Source: a gamma proteobacterium NOR5-3 | GTDB taxonomy: Bacteria > Pseudomonadota > Gammaproteobacteria > Pseudomonadales > Halieaceae | Direction: 5' to 3' | Assembly: GCA_000158155.1 (NCBI GenBank) | Contig: DS999406.1 | Coordinates: forward strand, 197,372-229,755 | Length of the DNA: 32,384 nt | Shown: in pieces, positions 25,220-32,384 of the stretch | How positions within the stretch are numbered: the stretch's first letter is position 1 | Layout of the letters: every line of letters begins with the position of its first letter | Position numbers and translations under genes: made by a program | The notes under the pieces: model-generated | Databases searched by the model: none | Told to the model about the DNA's origin: nothing | What the model saw: the letters and a program-made list of their open reading frames with translations, nothing else

Positions 25220-25397
25220 TGCGTATTTCTCCATTTGATTAATTGTTTCAATAGCAACTTACGCACGTTCACGTTGCGTCGTTGAGTCGCGGGCAGTGAG
25301 AATTTGTCATCGGCACACCTGGTCACCTTTGGCCCGGCGTTGTGCCTACCGGGTTTATACGCCGATTGGGGTGGCGATAACAAAGATCTGTGCAGTC

Positions 25398-27836
25398 TCA
25401 TTCATAGCGCAGGGCGGACACCGGACGGGTAAGCGCGGCTCGTCCGGCCTGATAGGCAATAGTTAACCAGGCAATAATCAGCGCACCGAACGCTGCAGCA
25501 ATGAACAGCCAGGCCCACTCAGAGGCCGGTGCTGCATAGGCAAAACGCGTCAGCCACTGGCTCATCGCGTAAAACGCCAAGGGCCATGCAATGACGCTGG
25601 CGATCACAACCAAACGTGTGAAGTCCGTGGTCAGCAAAATAACAATGTCGGCAACCGAGGCGCCCATAACTTTACGTATGCCGATTTCCTTGGTGCGTCG
25701 CTCGGTGGTAAAAGAAGCGAGGCCGAACAAGCCCAGAGTAGCCACAAATATTGCAAAGGCAGAAAACACTCCGAACAGTTTCGCCTGTTTGCCTTCCGCT
25801 CGGTAGCGGGCATCAAAGCGGTCGTCGAGAAACTCCCAGCTAATGGGGTCGCTGGGAAGCACCCGCTTCCATACGGATTCCATGTGCGCGATAGCTGCCT
25901 GTGGGTTTCCCGGTGCCAACTTGACGGACAGTCGCCTCCCGTAGCGCGTATGTGGCTCCGAGTAAATCGTCGCCTTGCGCTCGTCGTGGAGTGAGGAGAA
26001 ATAGAGATCGGGGATCACGCCGATAACTTCCCGATTTACTAATCTGTCCAGCTCGCGACTAAGGGGCTGAACGATAACTTTACCCACAGCCTCTTGTGGG
26101 CTCCAGCCAAAACGACGCGCGGCTGACTCATTCAAAATAACCCAGGCTTGAGTCACAGGCTTATCGTCTGATGGCTCCTCTGGTCGCAATTCGTTGGGCC
26201 GGAAAGTGCGCCCCGCCAGAAAAGTCACGCCGTAATGCTCAAACCAGTGGGCGTCAACCTTCAGATCTGCCATGGCGAGGATATTGTCCATCACCATTTG
26301 CTTGCCCTGTGCCACATACCCCGATCCATCGAGGTTTTGCATGCTCGGAACCCGCGAGGAATACACCACAGACTCTATACCAGGATGCGTCTCCATCTCC
26401 GTACGCAAAGGGTCGTAGATTTCGTAAAGATCGACAAAGTAAGGCAGACTCATGACGACGTTACGTGACCGATCAAAACCGAGATCCAGATTTTTTGCGT
26501 AGTGCATCTGAGCCATTACGACCCCGGTGGCGATAAGCAGAGCAATGGACGTGGCGAACTGAAACACCACCAGTGTTTTGCGCAGCATCGCCGATCCGCT
26601 CCCCGACGCGGCGCCCTTGAGGACATCGACGGGCCGAAAGTGAGACAGGTAGAGCGCGGGGTACGATCCGGCCAACAGTCCTACCAGTCCCGTACCCACC
26701 ACCAAGGTCAGCAGAGTTTGTGGATCTGCCGGTGAAAAAGACAGCGGCTTTTCGAGAAAGGCGGAGAAAGGCGGTAGCACCAGCTCCACCAGCGCCACGG
26801 CCAATAGCATGGCAAATGCGGTTAACAACACCGACTCACCCAGAAACTGACGAATAATCTGGCCCCGGTTGGCCCCGACCACCTTGCGGATTCCGACTTC
26901 CCTTGCGCGCTGCGTCGATCGTGCGGTGGTCAGGTTCATGAAGTTCACACAGGCGATGAGTAGTACCACCATGGCAACCGCACTAAAGGTATAGACGGTG
27001 CTCAGGCTGCCATTAGTCCGCCACTCGGAGTCCCTGTTTGAGGTCAGATGAATATCCGTGAGGCGCTGCATACCAAGCGCAGTTCCTGATGGTGCATCAA
27101 CGCCGCGATGCTTCACCAGAAAATCATCAAAGCGGGAGCTCAGGCGCTGGGGATCATAGCCCGCCGGCAGTCGGATATAGGTGAAGTAGTTATTGCTGCC
27201 CCAGTTTGTCAGCTCGTCTGCACCCATGAAGCCTGGAACGGCCTGGATGGAGGCCACCATCTCAAAAGCCATGTGCGTATTTTCTGGAAGATCCTTGAAT
27301 ACGCCGGTAACAGTCGCCTCCACTTGCCCCATGAGATTCAGGCTTTTGCCAATGGGATCTTCGCTACCAAAGTAGCGATGCGCAGCGCGCTCAGACAGCA
27401 CCATGTTATTGGGTGTAGCAAGTGCGCTGTCCCGACTACCCGCAACAAATTCGAGGTTAAAGAACTCAAAAACATTGCGGTCTGCAATAACAATGCCTTC
27501 CTCAACGGTAGTTTCACTGCCGTGAGTGATGTTTAACGGCCCGGGCTGAAAAATCCGGGTCATGTCCTCAATTTCAGAAAAGTCGTCCTGTAACAACGGC
27601 CCAATGGGCGGCGCGATCCTGGCCAGCTTCAGGTCGTTACCAAAAAAGTCGCGAGTGACTCGATAGGTACGATCGGCGTTATCCCAATGCTTGTCATAGG
27701 AAAGCTCGTAATTCACGAATACCGTGATGATGATGCAGCACGCCAGGCCAATCGCGAGGCCAAGAATGTTAATCACGCTGAAAAGCGGATTGGCGCCGAT
27801 AGTACGCAGGGCGATTTTCAGATAGTTAAGAAACAT
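25398..27836 (-). CDS. MacB-like ABC transporter permease (two FtsX/MacB-PCD units)
   Basis: 812 residues. A tandem-duplicated permease: each half has a periplasmic core domain and FtsX-type helices. The N-terminal helix (NPLFSVINILGLAIGLACC) and first periplasmic domain are followed by three helices near 280-420 (TARSTQRAREVGIRKVVGA, a coupling-helix signature). The second half repeats the plan, with TTERRTKEIGIRKVMGASV near the C-terminus. MacB itself carries the ATPase in the same chain; here it is a separate gene. Start ATG 27836 overlaps the ATPase stop by 11 bp, and GAGGT lies 6 nt upstream. Such permeases do not move cargo through the membrane but drive export from the periplasm by mechanotransmission; the cargo is unknown. 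Confidence 0.93.
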   Translation of the reverse strand: MFLNYLKIALRTIGANPLFSVINILGLAIGLACCIIITVFVNYELSYDKHWDNADRTYRVTRDFFGNDLKLARIAPPIGPLLQDDFSEIEDMTRIFQPGPLNITHGSETTVEEGIVIADRNVFEFFNLEFVAGSRDSALATPNNMVLSERAAHRYFGSEDPIGKSLNLMGQVEATVTGVFKDLPENTHMAFEMVASIQAVPGFMGADELTNWGSNNYFTYIRLPAGYDPQRLSSRFDDFLVKHRGVDAPSGTALGMQRLTDIHLTSNRDSEWRTNGSLSTVYTFSAVAMVVLLIACVNFMNLTTARSTQRAREVGIRKVVGANRGQIIRQFLGESVLLTAFAMLLAVALVELVLPPFSAFLEKPLSFSPADPQTLLTLVVGTGLVGLLAGSYPALYLSHFRPVDVLKGAASGSGSAMLRKTLVVFQFATSIALLIATGVVMAQMHYAKNLDLGFDRSRNVVMSLPYFVDLYEIYDPLRTEMETHPGIESVVYSSRVPSMQNLDGSGYVAQGKQMVMDNILAMADLKVDAHWFEHYGVTFLAGRTFRPNELRPEEPSDDKPVTQAWVILNESAARRFGWSPQEAVGKVIVQPLSRELDRLVNREVIGVIPDLYFSSLHDERKATIYSEPHTRYGRRLSVKLAPGNPQAAIAHMESVWKRVLPSDPISWEFLDDRFDARYRAEGKQAKLFGVFSAFAIFVATLGLFGLASFTTERRTKEIGIRKVMGASVADIVILLTTDFTRLVVIASVIAWPLAFYAMSQWLTRFAYAAPASEWAWLFIAAAFGALIIAWLTIAYQAGRAALTRPVSALRYE

Positions 27837-28536
27837 GAGACACCTCGTCCATCTGCTGCCTCGCCATCACATTCTCAGAAAGGATACGTCCGTCCAGCAT
27901 ATTGACGACGCGAGTCGCATGGTCTGCGTGGGCAGGATCATGGGTGACCATCACGATGGTCGTGCCGTCCCGATTCAGATCGTTTAGCAGAGCGAGCACT
28001 TCCTCACCGTTGCTGCTATCGAGATTCCCTGTCGGTTCATCCGCCAAAATCAGCGCTGGATTACTGATCACTGCTCGGGCGACCGCGACCCGCTGCTGCT
28101 GGCCACCGGAGAGCTGCTGGGGCCGGTGGTCAGCCCGGTGGGCAATATTCACGCGCTCCAGAACTTCCATAACACGGCGCTCGCGTTCGGCGGGCTTTAC
28201 CTTTTGGTAGAGCAATGGCAACTGAACGTTTTCGCGCACAGACAATTCGTCGATGAGATTGAAACTCTGGAAGATGAAGCCCAGACGTTCTTTGCGAAAC
28301 ACAGCCAGCTCCTGCTCCGAGCGACCCGAAATCCTTTCACCCTGAAGGGTGTAGGTACCGGCAGAGGGGGAATCCAGCATTCCCAGCACATTCAGGAGCG
28401 TAGACTTGCCGCAACCCGACGGGCCCATCACGGCAATAAACTCGCCTTTTTCGATTTGTAGGTTGATGCCATCCAACGCGGTCGTCTCCACGTCGGAGGT
28501 CCGGTATACCTTGCATAGGTCTGTCATCTCGATCAT
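27826..28536 (-). CDS. ABC transporter ATP-binding protein (MacB-type)
   Basis: 236 residues. The ATPase for the adjacent FtsX-like permease. Walker A GPSGCGKST (about 38-46), Q-loop FIFQSFNLI, ABC signature LSGGQQQR, Walker B with ILADEPTGNLDS, and H-loop MVTHDP are all intact, so it should be active. The LolD/MacB-type layout (IEMTDLCKVYRTSDVETTALDG, with an extra loop between Walker A and signature) fits. Ribosome site AGGAA precedes ATG 28536, 13 bp after the adaptor gene; the stop overlaps the permease start. Confidence 0.95.
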   Translation of the reverse strand: MIEMTDLCKVYRTSDVETTALDGINLQIEKGEFIAVMGPSGCGKSTLLNVLGMLDSPSAGTYTLQGERISGRSEQELAVFRKERLGFIFQSFNLIDELSVRENVQLPLLYQKVKPAERERRVMEVLERVNIAHRADHRPQQLSGGQQQRVAVARAVISNPALILADEPTGNLDSSNGEEVLALLNDLNRDGTTIVMVTHDPAHADHATRVVNMLDGRILSENVMARQQMDEVSHVS

Positions 28537-28549
28537 TTTTTGTTCCTGC

Positions 28550-29830
28550 CTAGCGGTCTATGAAGAGTCGATCAACGTTTATGAAGCTGCTGTATGAGGA
28601 CGTAATCACTTCGTCCCCGGGCAGTAAGCCCGAGATCACTTCAATTTGATTCGGATTACGCCGACCCAGCTGCACCTCGCGACGCGTTGCTACGCTGCGG
28701 TCGGGGTTTAGCGCGAAAACCCAGGCGCCGCCGGTGTCGTTAAGAAAAGCCCCGTTGCTAAGCAGTGTGGCCTGCTCCGCGGTATCACCCAATATCAGGC
28801 GCAGCTGTAAGGTTTGTCCTCGGCGGATGTTTTTAGGAGCGTCGTCTACAAAGCGCAGATCCACCTCAAACTGAGCGCCGGCAACTTCCGGATAAATTTT
28901 GCTCAGCTCAAGCGTGTAAGCCTTGCCATCAAGCTCTAATCTTGCCTGCTGACCTACGCGAACCCGGTTGAGGTAAAACTCGTTAACCAACGCGGTGGCT
29001 TTAAAACGATCGACATCATCGATCTGTCCCAGCCGTTCACCTCGGGCTTTTGATTCGCCGACTTCGGCATTAAAGGATGAGAGCAGCCCGCCGCGCGGCG
29101 CTACAACCAGCAGGTTATCCAGGTTTGAACGCGCCAGTATCAAATTCTGTTCCAGCTGTGAAACGGAGGCTCGCAGTTGCTGCATTTGTGCAATGCGAAT
29201 ACGCTCGTCCTGAGCTTGGCTGGCGAGCGTGAGTTCACGCTTCTTACTCCAGTAATCGAGTTCATCCACCGCATCCTCATACTCATTGCGAGAAATAAAC
29301 TCTTTTCCCTCAAGCTCTTTATAGCGCTTAACAAGTCGCCCCAGGCGCACCATCTGGTAGTCGATTTCAACCAGGTCACTTTTCAGACTGAGTCGATTTT
29401 GCTCGATGGCCAGTTCGGTGTTTCGCAGGTTATTCAGCTGCTCGCTAACTTCGGCCTCGCGACCAATCACATCGAGCTGCAAGGTGGTGTTGCTCAACTC
29501 AAGCAGCGGCTGACCTTGGCTAACAATGACCCCTTCTTCAACGAGTAGACGCTCTACACGCCCTCCTTCAATGGCGTCCAGATATACGCTGCGCCCAGGC
29601 TCCACAATCGCCCGCAGGGGGATGTAATCCTCGTAGGTACCAGTAGTGACGGTATCGGTTCGGATACGCTGGCCGTCCAGGGTGAACGTTGTTGAGTAAT
29701 CTCGGGTAGCAAACCAGACGCCGGCAGCGACCAGGGCCGCAACGATGACAGCGGGTATGAGCCAACGGGGAAGAGATCGGCCTTGTATCGGGCGATCCAT
29801 GCTGGACGTAGCTTGCGTTTGTTTATTCAT
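28550..29830 (-). CDS. Periplasmic adaptor (membrane-fusion protein) of the efflux operon
   Basis: 426 residues from ATG 29830. HlyD/MacA-type adaptor that bridges the inner-membrane permease to an outer-membrane channel. One N-terminal helix (RWLIPAVIVAALVAAGVWFA) is followed by a biotinyl-lipoyl-like half (VEPGRSVYLDAIEGGRVERL, LVEEGVIVSQGQPLLELS), a long coiled-coil hairpin at roughly 105-210, the second lipoyl half (VVAPRGGLLSSFNAEVGE) and beta-barrel domains. The exact start is uncertain: ATG 29830 would leave an almost leaderless mRNA if the sigma-54 promoter is used, and ATG 29800 (SSMDRPIQG) is a plausible later start with a weak ribosome site; a TTG at 29836 extends the frame by two codons. 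No outer-membrane factor gene lies in the window, so a TolC-like protein elsewhere must complete the complex. Confidence 0.92.
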   Translation of the reverse strand: MNKQTQATSSMDRPIQGRSLPRWLIPAVIVAALVAAGVWFATRDYSTTFTLDGQRIRTDTVTTGTYEDYIPLRAIVEPGRSVYLDAIEGGRVERLLVEEGVIVSQGQPLLELSNTTLQLDVIGREAEVSEQLNNLRNTELAIEQNRLSLKSDLVEIDYQMVRLGRLVKRYKELEGKEFISRNEYEDAVDELDYWSKKRELTLASQAQDERIRIAQMQQLRASVSQLEQNLILARSNLDNLLVVAPRGGLLSSFNAEVGESKARGERLGQIDDVDRFKATALVNEFYLNRVRVGQQARLELDGKAYTLELSKIYPEVAGAQFEVDLRFVDDAPKNIRRGQTLQLRLILGDTAEQATLLSNGAFLNDTGGAWVFALNPDRSVATRREVQLGRRNPNQIEVISGLLPGDEVITSSYSSFINVDRLFIDR

Positions 29831-29842
29831 ACACAATGTAAC

Positions 29843-29858
29843 GCAAGGATCGGTCCAA
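29843..29858 (-). promoter_or_regulatory. Predicted sigma-54 (RpoN) promoter for the efflux operon
   Basis: On the minus strand TTGGACCGATCCTTGC matches the sigma-54 pattern TTGGCACG-N4-TTGC: GG and GC are exactly 10 bp apart, TTGC is perfect and 5 of 7 bases of the TGGCACG half agree. The predicted transcription start is near 29831, facing the adaptor gene. A sigma-54-dependent activator gene lies immediately on the other side, with dyad repeats about 75-115 bp upstream of the start. Confidence 0.55.
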
Positions 29859-29901
29859 CAACGCTCCCAATAAAATCAACAACTTAGCCACATAGTCGCT
29901 G

Positions 29902-29913
29902 GAACAAGTGTTC
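29902..29913. promoter_or_regulatory. Possible weaker activator site (5-bp dyad)
   Basis: GAACA (29902-29906) and TGTTC (29909-29913) are exact inverted arms around AG. It shares GTGTTC with the stronger dyad whose centre is 29 bp further from the efflux promoter, near three helical turns, as tandem enhancer sites often are. Confidence 0.4.
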
Positions 29914-29925
29914 ACTAATGCAAAT

Positions 29926-29947
29926 AGGTGTTCGATTTCGGACACCT
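29926..29947. promoter_or_regulatory. Likely response-regulator enhancer site (9-bp dyad)
   Basis: AGGTGTTCG (29926-29934) and CGGACACCT (29939-29947) are inverted arms with 8 of 9 positions paired, around ATTT. The core TGTTCG-N4-CGGACA resembles the TGTCC...GGACA type of dyad I associate with activators of efflux operons of this build. It ends 19 bp before the regulator's ATG and centres about 105 bp upstream of the predicted efflux start, a normal distance for sigma-54 enhancers; from here it could also act on the regulator's own promoter. Confidence 0.55.
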
Positions 29948-29966
29948 CAAAGGCTACACTTCCACT

Positions 29967-31304
29967 ATGACCGACAAGACCACCCTACTCATCGTCGACG
30001 ATGATGAAGACGTGCTAACGGCCGCCAGGCTATTGCTGCGCCAGTATTTCGGGCGCGTGATAACCCAGACTGATCCCGGCATGATTCCGGACTTGATTGC
30101 CAGCGAGTCCATAGATGTGTTTCTTCTGGATATGAATTTCGCCATCGGCAGAAACAGCGGCAAGGAAGGCTTGCACTGGCTGGGAGAAATTCGACAGCGC
30201 GACCCCGCTGCTGTGGTGGTGCTTATGACTGCCTACGGTGATCTCAACACAGCGGTTGCCGCCATGCGCGATGGCGCTACGGACTTTGTACTCAAGCCCT
30301 GGCAGAACGACAGGCTCGTCGCAACGCTGCGCGTTGCTGCGAATCTGCGGCATACCCGAGCCCAACTCAGCGCACTCACCACGCCCCCGCCGGGAGGCAC
30401 AATGATCGCCGGGGCCCCATCCATTCAGCGGGTAATGAAAGTTGTAAAGCGAGTAGCAAGCACCGATGCCACCGTGCTGGTTCGCGGTGAGAATGGTACG
30501 GGAAAGGAGTTGATCGCCCAGGAGCTGCACCGGCTCTCCCCTCGCTCAACTGCGCCTATGGTCAGCGTCGACCTGGGTGCCCTCGCCGAGAACCTTTTTG
30601 AGAGCGAATTGTTCGGCCATCGCCGCGGCGCCTTTACCGGTGCAGAGAGCGACCGCGCAGGACGCTTTCAGGCTGCGAGTGGCGGCACGCTTTTTTTGGA
30701 TGAGATAGGAAATCTACCGCTTTCACTGCAGACAAAACTATTACGCGCACTGGAAAATCGGGAAGTCACACCGCTGGGTATGGACTCCTCCATAGATGTA
30801 GATATTCGACTCATCGCAGCGACCAATCAGCCCCTGGAGGACATGGTTGCCCGCGGAGAGTTTCGTGAGGACCTGCTCTACCGAATCAACACCATCTCCA
30901 TTGAACTGCCGCCGCTGCGAGAGCGTCTGGAGGATCTACCCGAGCTGGCACATTACTTTGCCGTACAGGCAGCGCGGCGATACCGTTTGCCAGTCAAAGA
31001 GATATCAGCAAACGCTTTGCAGGCTTTGAGGCAGTGGGGCTGGCCAGGGAATGTCCGCGAGTTGTCGCACGCCATAGAACGCGCCGTCATCATGAGTGAG
31101 AGTGACACCCTCGTCCCTCAAGACTTTGACCTGACCCCGAGACAACTCGACGACCTAACGGCCAACTTCAACCTCGAGGACAATGAGCGCAGGCTGGTGC
31201 AAACGGCGCTGCAGCGCTACGAGGGGAATGTTTCGAGGGCGGCCGAGGCTCTGGGTATCACCCGTGCTGCACTCTATCGACGCATGGAAAAGTTTGGTCT
31301 GTGA
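29967..31304 (+). CDS. Sigma-54-dependent response regulator (NtrC type)
   Basis: 445 residues from ATG 29967 (a GTG at 29928 would encode the dyad repeat, so is disfavoured). Receiver domain: the acidic pocket DDDED, phospho-acceptor Asp55 in FLLDMNF, and Lys in FVLKPWQ. The AAA+ sigma-54 domain has Walker A GENGTGKE, the sigma-54-contacting loop GAFTGA (221-226), Walker B TLFLDEIGN and the arginine-rich NVRELSHAIERAV sensor region. A Fis-type helix-turn-helix ends the protein (NVSRAAEALGITRAALYRRM). All motifs are intact, so it should activate RpoN promoters when phosphorylated. It is divergent from the efflux operon and overlaps the kinase gene by GTGA, so is co-translated with it. Confidence 0.95.
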   Translation: MTDKTTLLIVDDDEDVLTAARLLLRQYFGRVITQTDPGMIPDLIASESIDVFLLDMNFAIGRNSGKEGLHWLGEIRQRDPAAVVVLMTAYGDLNTAVAAMRDGATDFVLKPWQNDRLVATLRVAANLRHTRAQLSALTTPPPGGTMIAGAPSIQRVMKVVKRVASTDATVLVRGENGTGKELIAQELHRLSPRSTAPMVSVDLGALAENLFESELFGHRRGAFTGAESDRAGRFQAASGGTLFLDEIGNLPLSLQTKLLRALENREVTPLGMDSSIDVDIRLIAATNQPLEDMVARGEFREDLLYRINTISIELPPLRERLEDLPELAHYFAVQAARRYRLPVKEISANALQALRQWGWPGNVRELSHAIERAVIMSESDTLVPQDFDLTPRQLDDLTANFNLEDNERRLVQTALQRYEGNVSRAAEALGITRAALYRRMEKFGL

Positions 31305-32384
31305 AGCAGCGCTTTCGGCAGAGATTTCGTTGGATCACCATTATTCAGATTTTGCTGCTGACGGTGACGCTTTCGCTGCTTGCATCTGCCCTGACGGGCA
31401 CAGATTTCCGCGCTGTACCACTGATACTGGGTATGGTTGCGGCACTGCAGGTGTTTCTTCTGATTCGTTCTGTGCACGCCCACGTCAACGCCCTGGAGGA
31501 CTTCTTCGCCGCTGTCGCCTACGAGGACTTTACCCAGCGTTTTCTTGAAGAGGACCTTGACGGAGAATTACGAGATGCCTTTAACCGCATCCTTGCGCGT
31601 TTTCGGACCGCTAACGCCGAGCGTGAACTGCAGGCTGGCTACCTCGATACCGTGGTACGTCATGTGCCCGTCGCGCTCTTGGCCGCCAAGGCTGATGGCA
31701 GCCTTTCCATCGTCAATAACCCGGCGCGGCGACTCACCGGGCTGACTAGTCTGAGACACCTCGACGATTTGGCAACGCTGGCGCCCGATCTACCCGGCGC
31801 ACTACGTGATATTGAGGCAGGCCAGCAGCGCCTGCTACAAACGCGCCTGCGAGGTGTTCCTGCTGAGCTGCGTGTGTCCGTATCTGAAATTCGCCGCGAT
31901 GGTGCCGTGGAGCGGCTGTACTCTCTGGAGAACCTGTCAGGTGAATTGTCGGCCCGGGAGAGCAGCGCCTGGCGAAACCTGATTCGCGTGCTTACCCACG
32001 AAATCATGAATACGCTGACACCGGTGAGCTCACTCGCCGAAACCGCAGCAAATATGCTCGATGAAAGCACTACGCTGCGTAACGATCCCGCGATTGACGA
32101 TATACGGGAAGCCATTGAGACCATCGGCCGCCGCAGTTCCGGTCTCACACATTTCGTAACACGTTATCGCGAGCTTATGCAGGTGCCGAGTCCGGAACTC
32201 TCTGAAGTTGTCGTAGCGGATATGTTTCGCGACCTTATCAATCTTGAGAAGCAGGCATTGCATGGCATCGAAACAAATGTATCAGTGCAACCTCAAACCC
32301 TGACTATTACCGCAGATCGGCAATTGATCGAACAGGTACTGATCAACGTGATAAAGAATTCGATTGAGGCGCTCAAAGACCAAA
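31301..32384 (+). CDS. Sensor histidine kinase, 3' end cut by the window edge
   Basis: A frame open to the last base, 361 residues seen, starting at GTG 31301 within the regulator's stop (GTGA overlap). Two closely spaced membrane helices at about 11-28 and 37-54 (TIIQILLLTVTLSLLASAL and PLILGMVAALQVFLLIRSV) leave only a short periplasmic loop, so sensing is probably within the membrane or cytosol. A PAS-like domain follows (VPVALLAAKADGSLSIVNNP). The H-box LTHEIMNTLTP carries His233, the phosphorylation site, and the N-box VLINVIKNSIEAL (Asn353) begins the ATPase domain, whose G-boxes lie beyond the edge. The partner of the response regulator and likely sensor for efflux-operon induction. 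Confidence 0.93.
   Translation, partial: MKQRFRQRFRWITIIQILLLTVTLSLLASALTGTDFRAVPLILGMVAALQVFLLIRSVHAHVNALEDFFAAVAYEDFTQRFLEEDLDGELRDAFNRILARFRTANAERELQAGYLDTVVRHVPVALLAAKADGSLSIVNNPARRLTGLTSLRHLDDLATLAPDLPGALRDIEAGQQRLLQTRLRGVPAELRVSVSEIRRDGAVERLYSLENLSGELSARESSAWRNLIRVLTHEIMNTLTPVSSLAETAANMLDESTTLRNDPAIDDIREAIETIGRRSSGLTHFVTRYRELMQVPSPELSEVVVADMFRDLINLEKQALHGIETNVSVQPQTLTITADRQLIEQVLINVIKNSIEALKDQ

Noticed and set aside
24513-25238. A 241-codon open frame on the plus strand opposite the SDR gene
   Set aside because: It is antisense to a gene with all classical SDR motifs, rich in Ser, Pro and Ile with no family pattern. Long antisense frames are common in GC-rich coding DNA.
25262-25278. 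Imperfect palindrome CGCACGTTCACGTTGCG upstream of the SDR gene
   Set aside because: The symmetrical arms are only 4 bp and interrupted by one base. No regulator is adjacent, so it is not reported as an operator.
1-32384. Mobile elements, CRISPR arrays, tRNA genes, prophage or toxin-antitoxin loci
   Set aside because: I read for repeats, terminal inverted repeats, transposase and integrase motifs and cloverleaf-like sequences and found none. The only recombinase-like feature is a weak N-terminal pattern at 21953, with no catalytic domain.

Overview
The window looks like the chromosome of an aerobic, moderately GC-rich gammaproteobacterium, most likely a marine member of the Cellvibrionales (Halieaceae or OM60-like). 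The evidence is an intact rlmG, a large TonB-dependent receptor of the type common in that group, PPP-type phosphatases, a sulfatase and an FAH-family enzyme, and an ABC-efflux operon next to a sigma-54 response regulator. The taxonomic placement is inference. I saw no tRNA, rRNA, CRISPR array, insertion sequence or prophage, and no gene-free stretch longer than 300 bases. All intact genes read through without frameshifts. Genes are cut only at the two window edges: a DUF885 protein on the left and a sensor kinase on the right.

Region 1 (1-8157) has two divergent arms around a shared promoter region (3485-3707) that holds a perfect 8-bp inverted repeat. Leftward run a TonB-dependent receptor and an exported DUF885 protein. 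Rightward runs a tightly packed operon: small exported protein, TIGR04076-like protein, aldo/keto reductase, PrnB-family haem enzyme (IDO/TDO superfamily) and a class V PLP enzyme resembling kynureninase. Gene overlaps and short gaps suggest one transcript. I read this as an uncharacterised pathway for an indole- or tryptophan-derived compound, imported through the receptor, ring-opened or rearranged by the haem enzyme, then cleaved by the PLP enzyme. It is the best candidate for an undescribed system here.

Region 2 (8231-13134, all minus strand) holds a bestrophin-like membrane protein, an exported protein with a CotH-like kinase signature and an exported Shewanella-like PPP phosphatase, then a patatin phospholipase, a tiny two-helix membrane protein and PhnA/YjdM.

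Region 3 (13397-20653, plus strand) is a catabolic-looking cluster headed by its own TetR regulator: a 2,4-diacetylphloroglucinol hydrolase (PhlG)-like C-C hydrolase, a covalent-flavin oxidase, a membrane-anchored FAH-family protein, an exported type I sulfatase and a Spinster-like MFS transporter. The set suggests desulfation, oxidation and carbon-carbon cleavage of a (poly)phenolic compound.

Region 4 (20688-25219) holds a GAF-GGDEF diguanylate cyclase, a two-gene module of unknown function, rlmG and an SDR oxidoreductase.

Region 5 (25398-32384) is a MacAB-like three-gene efflux operon on the minus strand, facing away from a sigma-54-dependent response regulator and its histidine kinase. 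The 130-bp gap holds a plausible sigma-54 promoter and two dyad repeats placed like enhancer sites, so the circuit can be read almost completely from the DNA.
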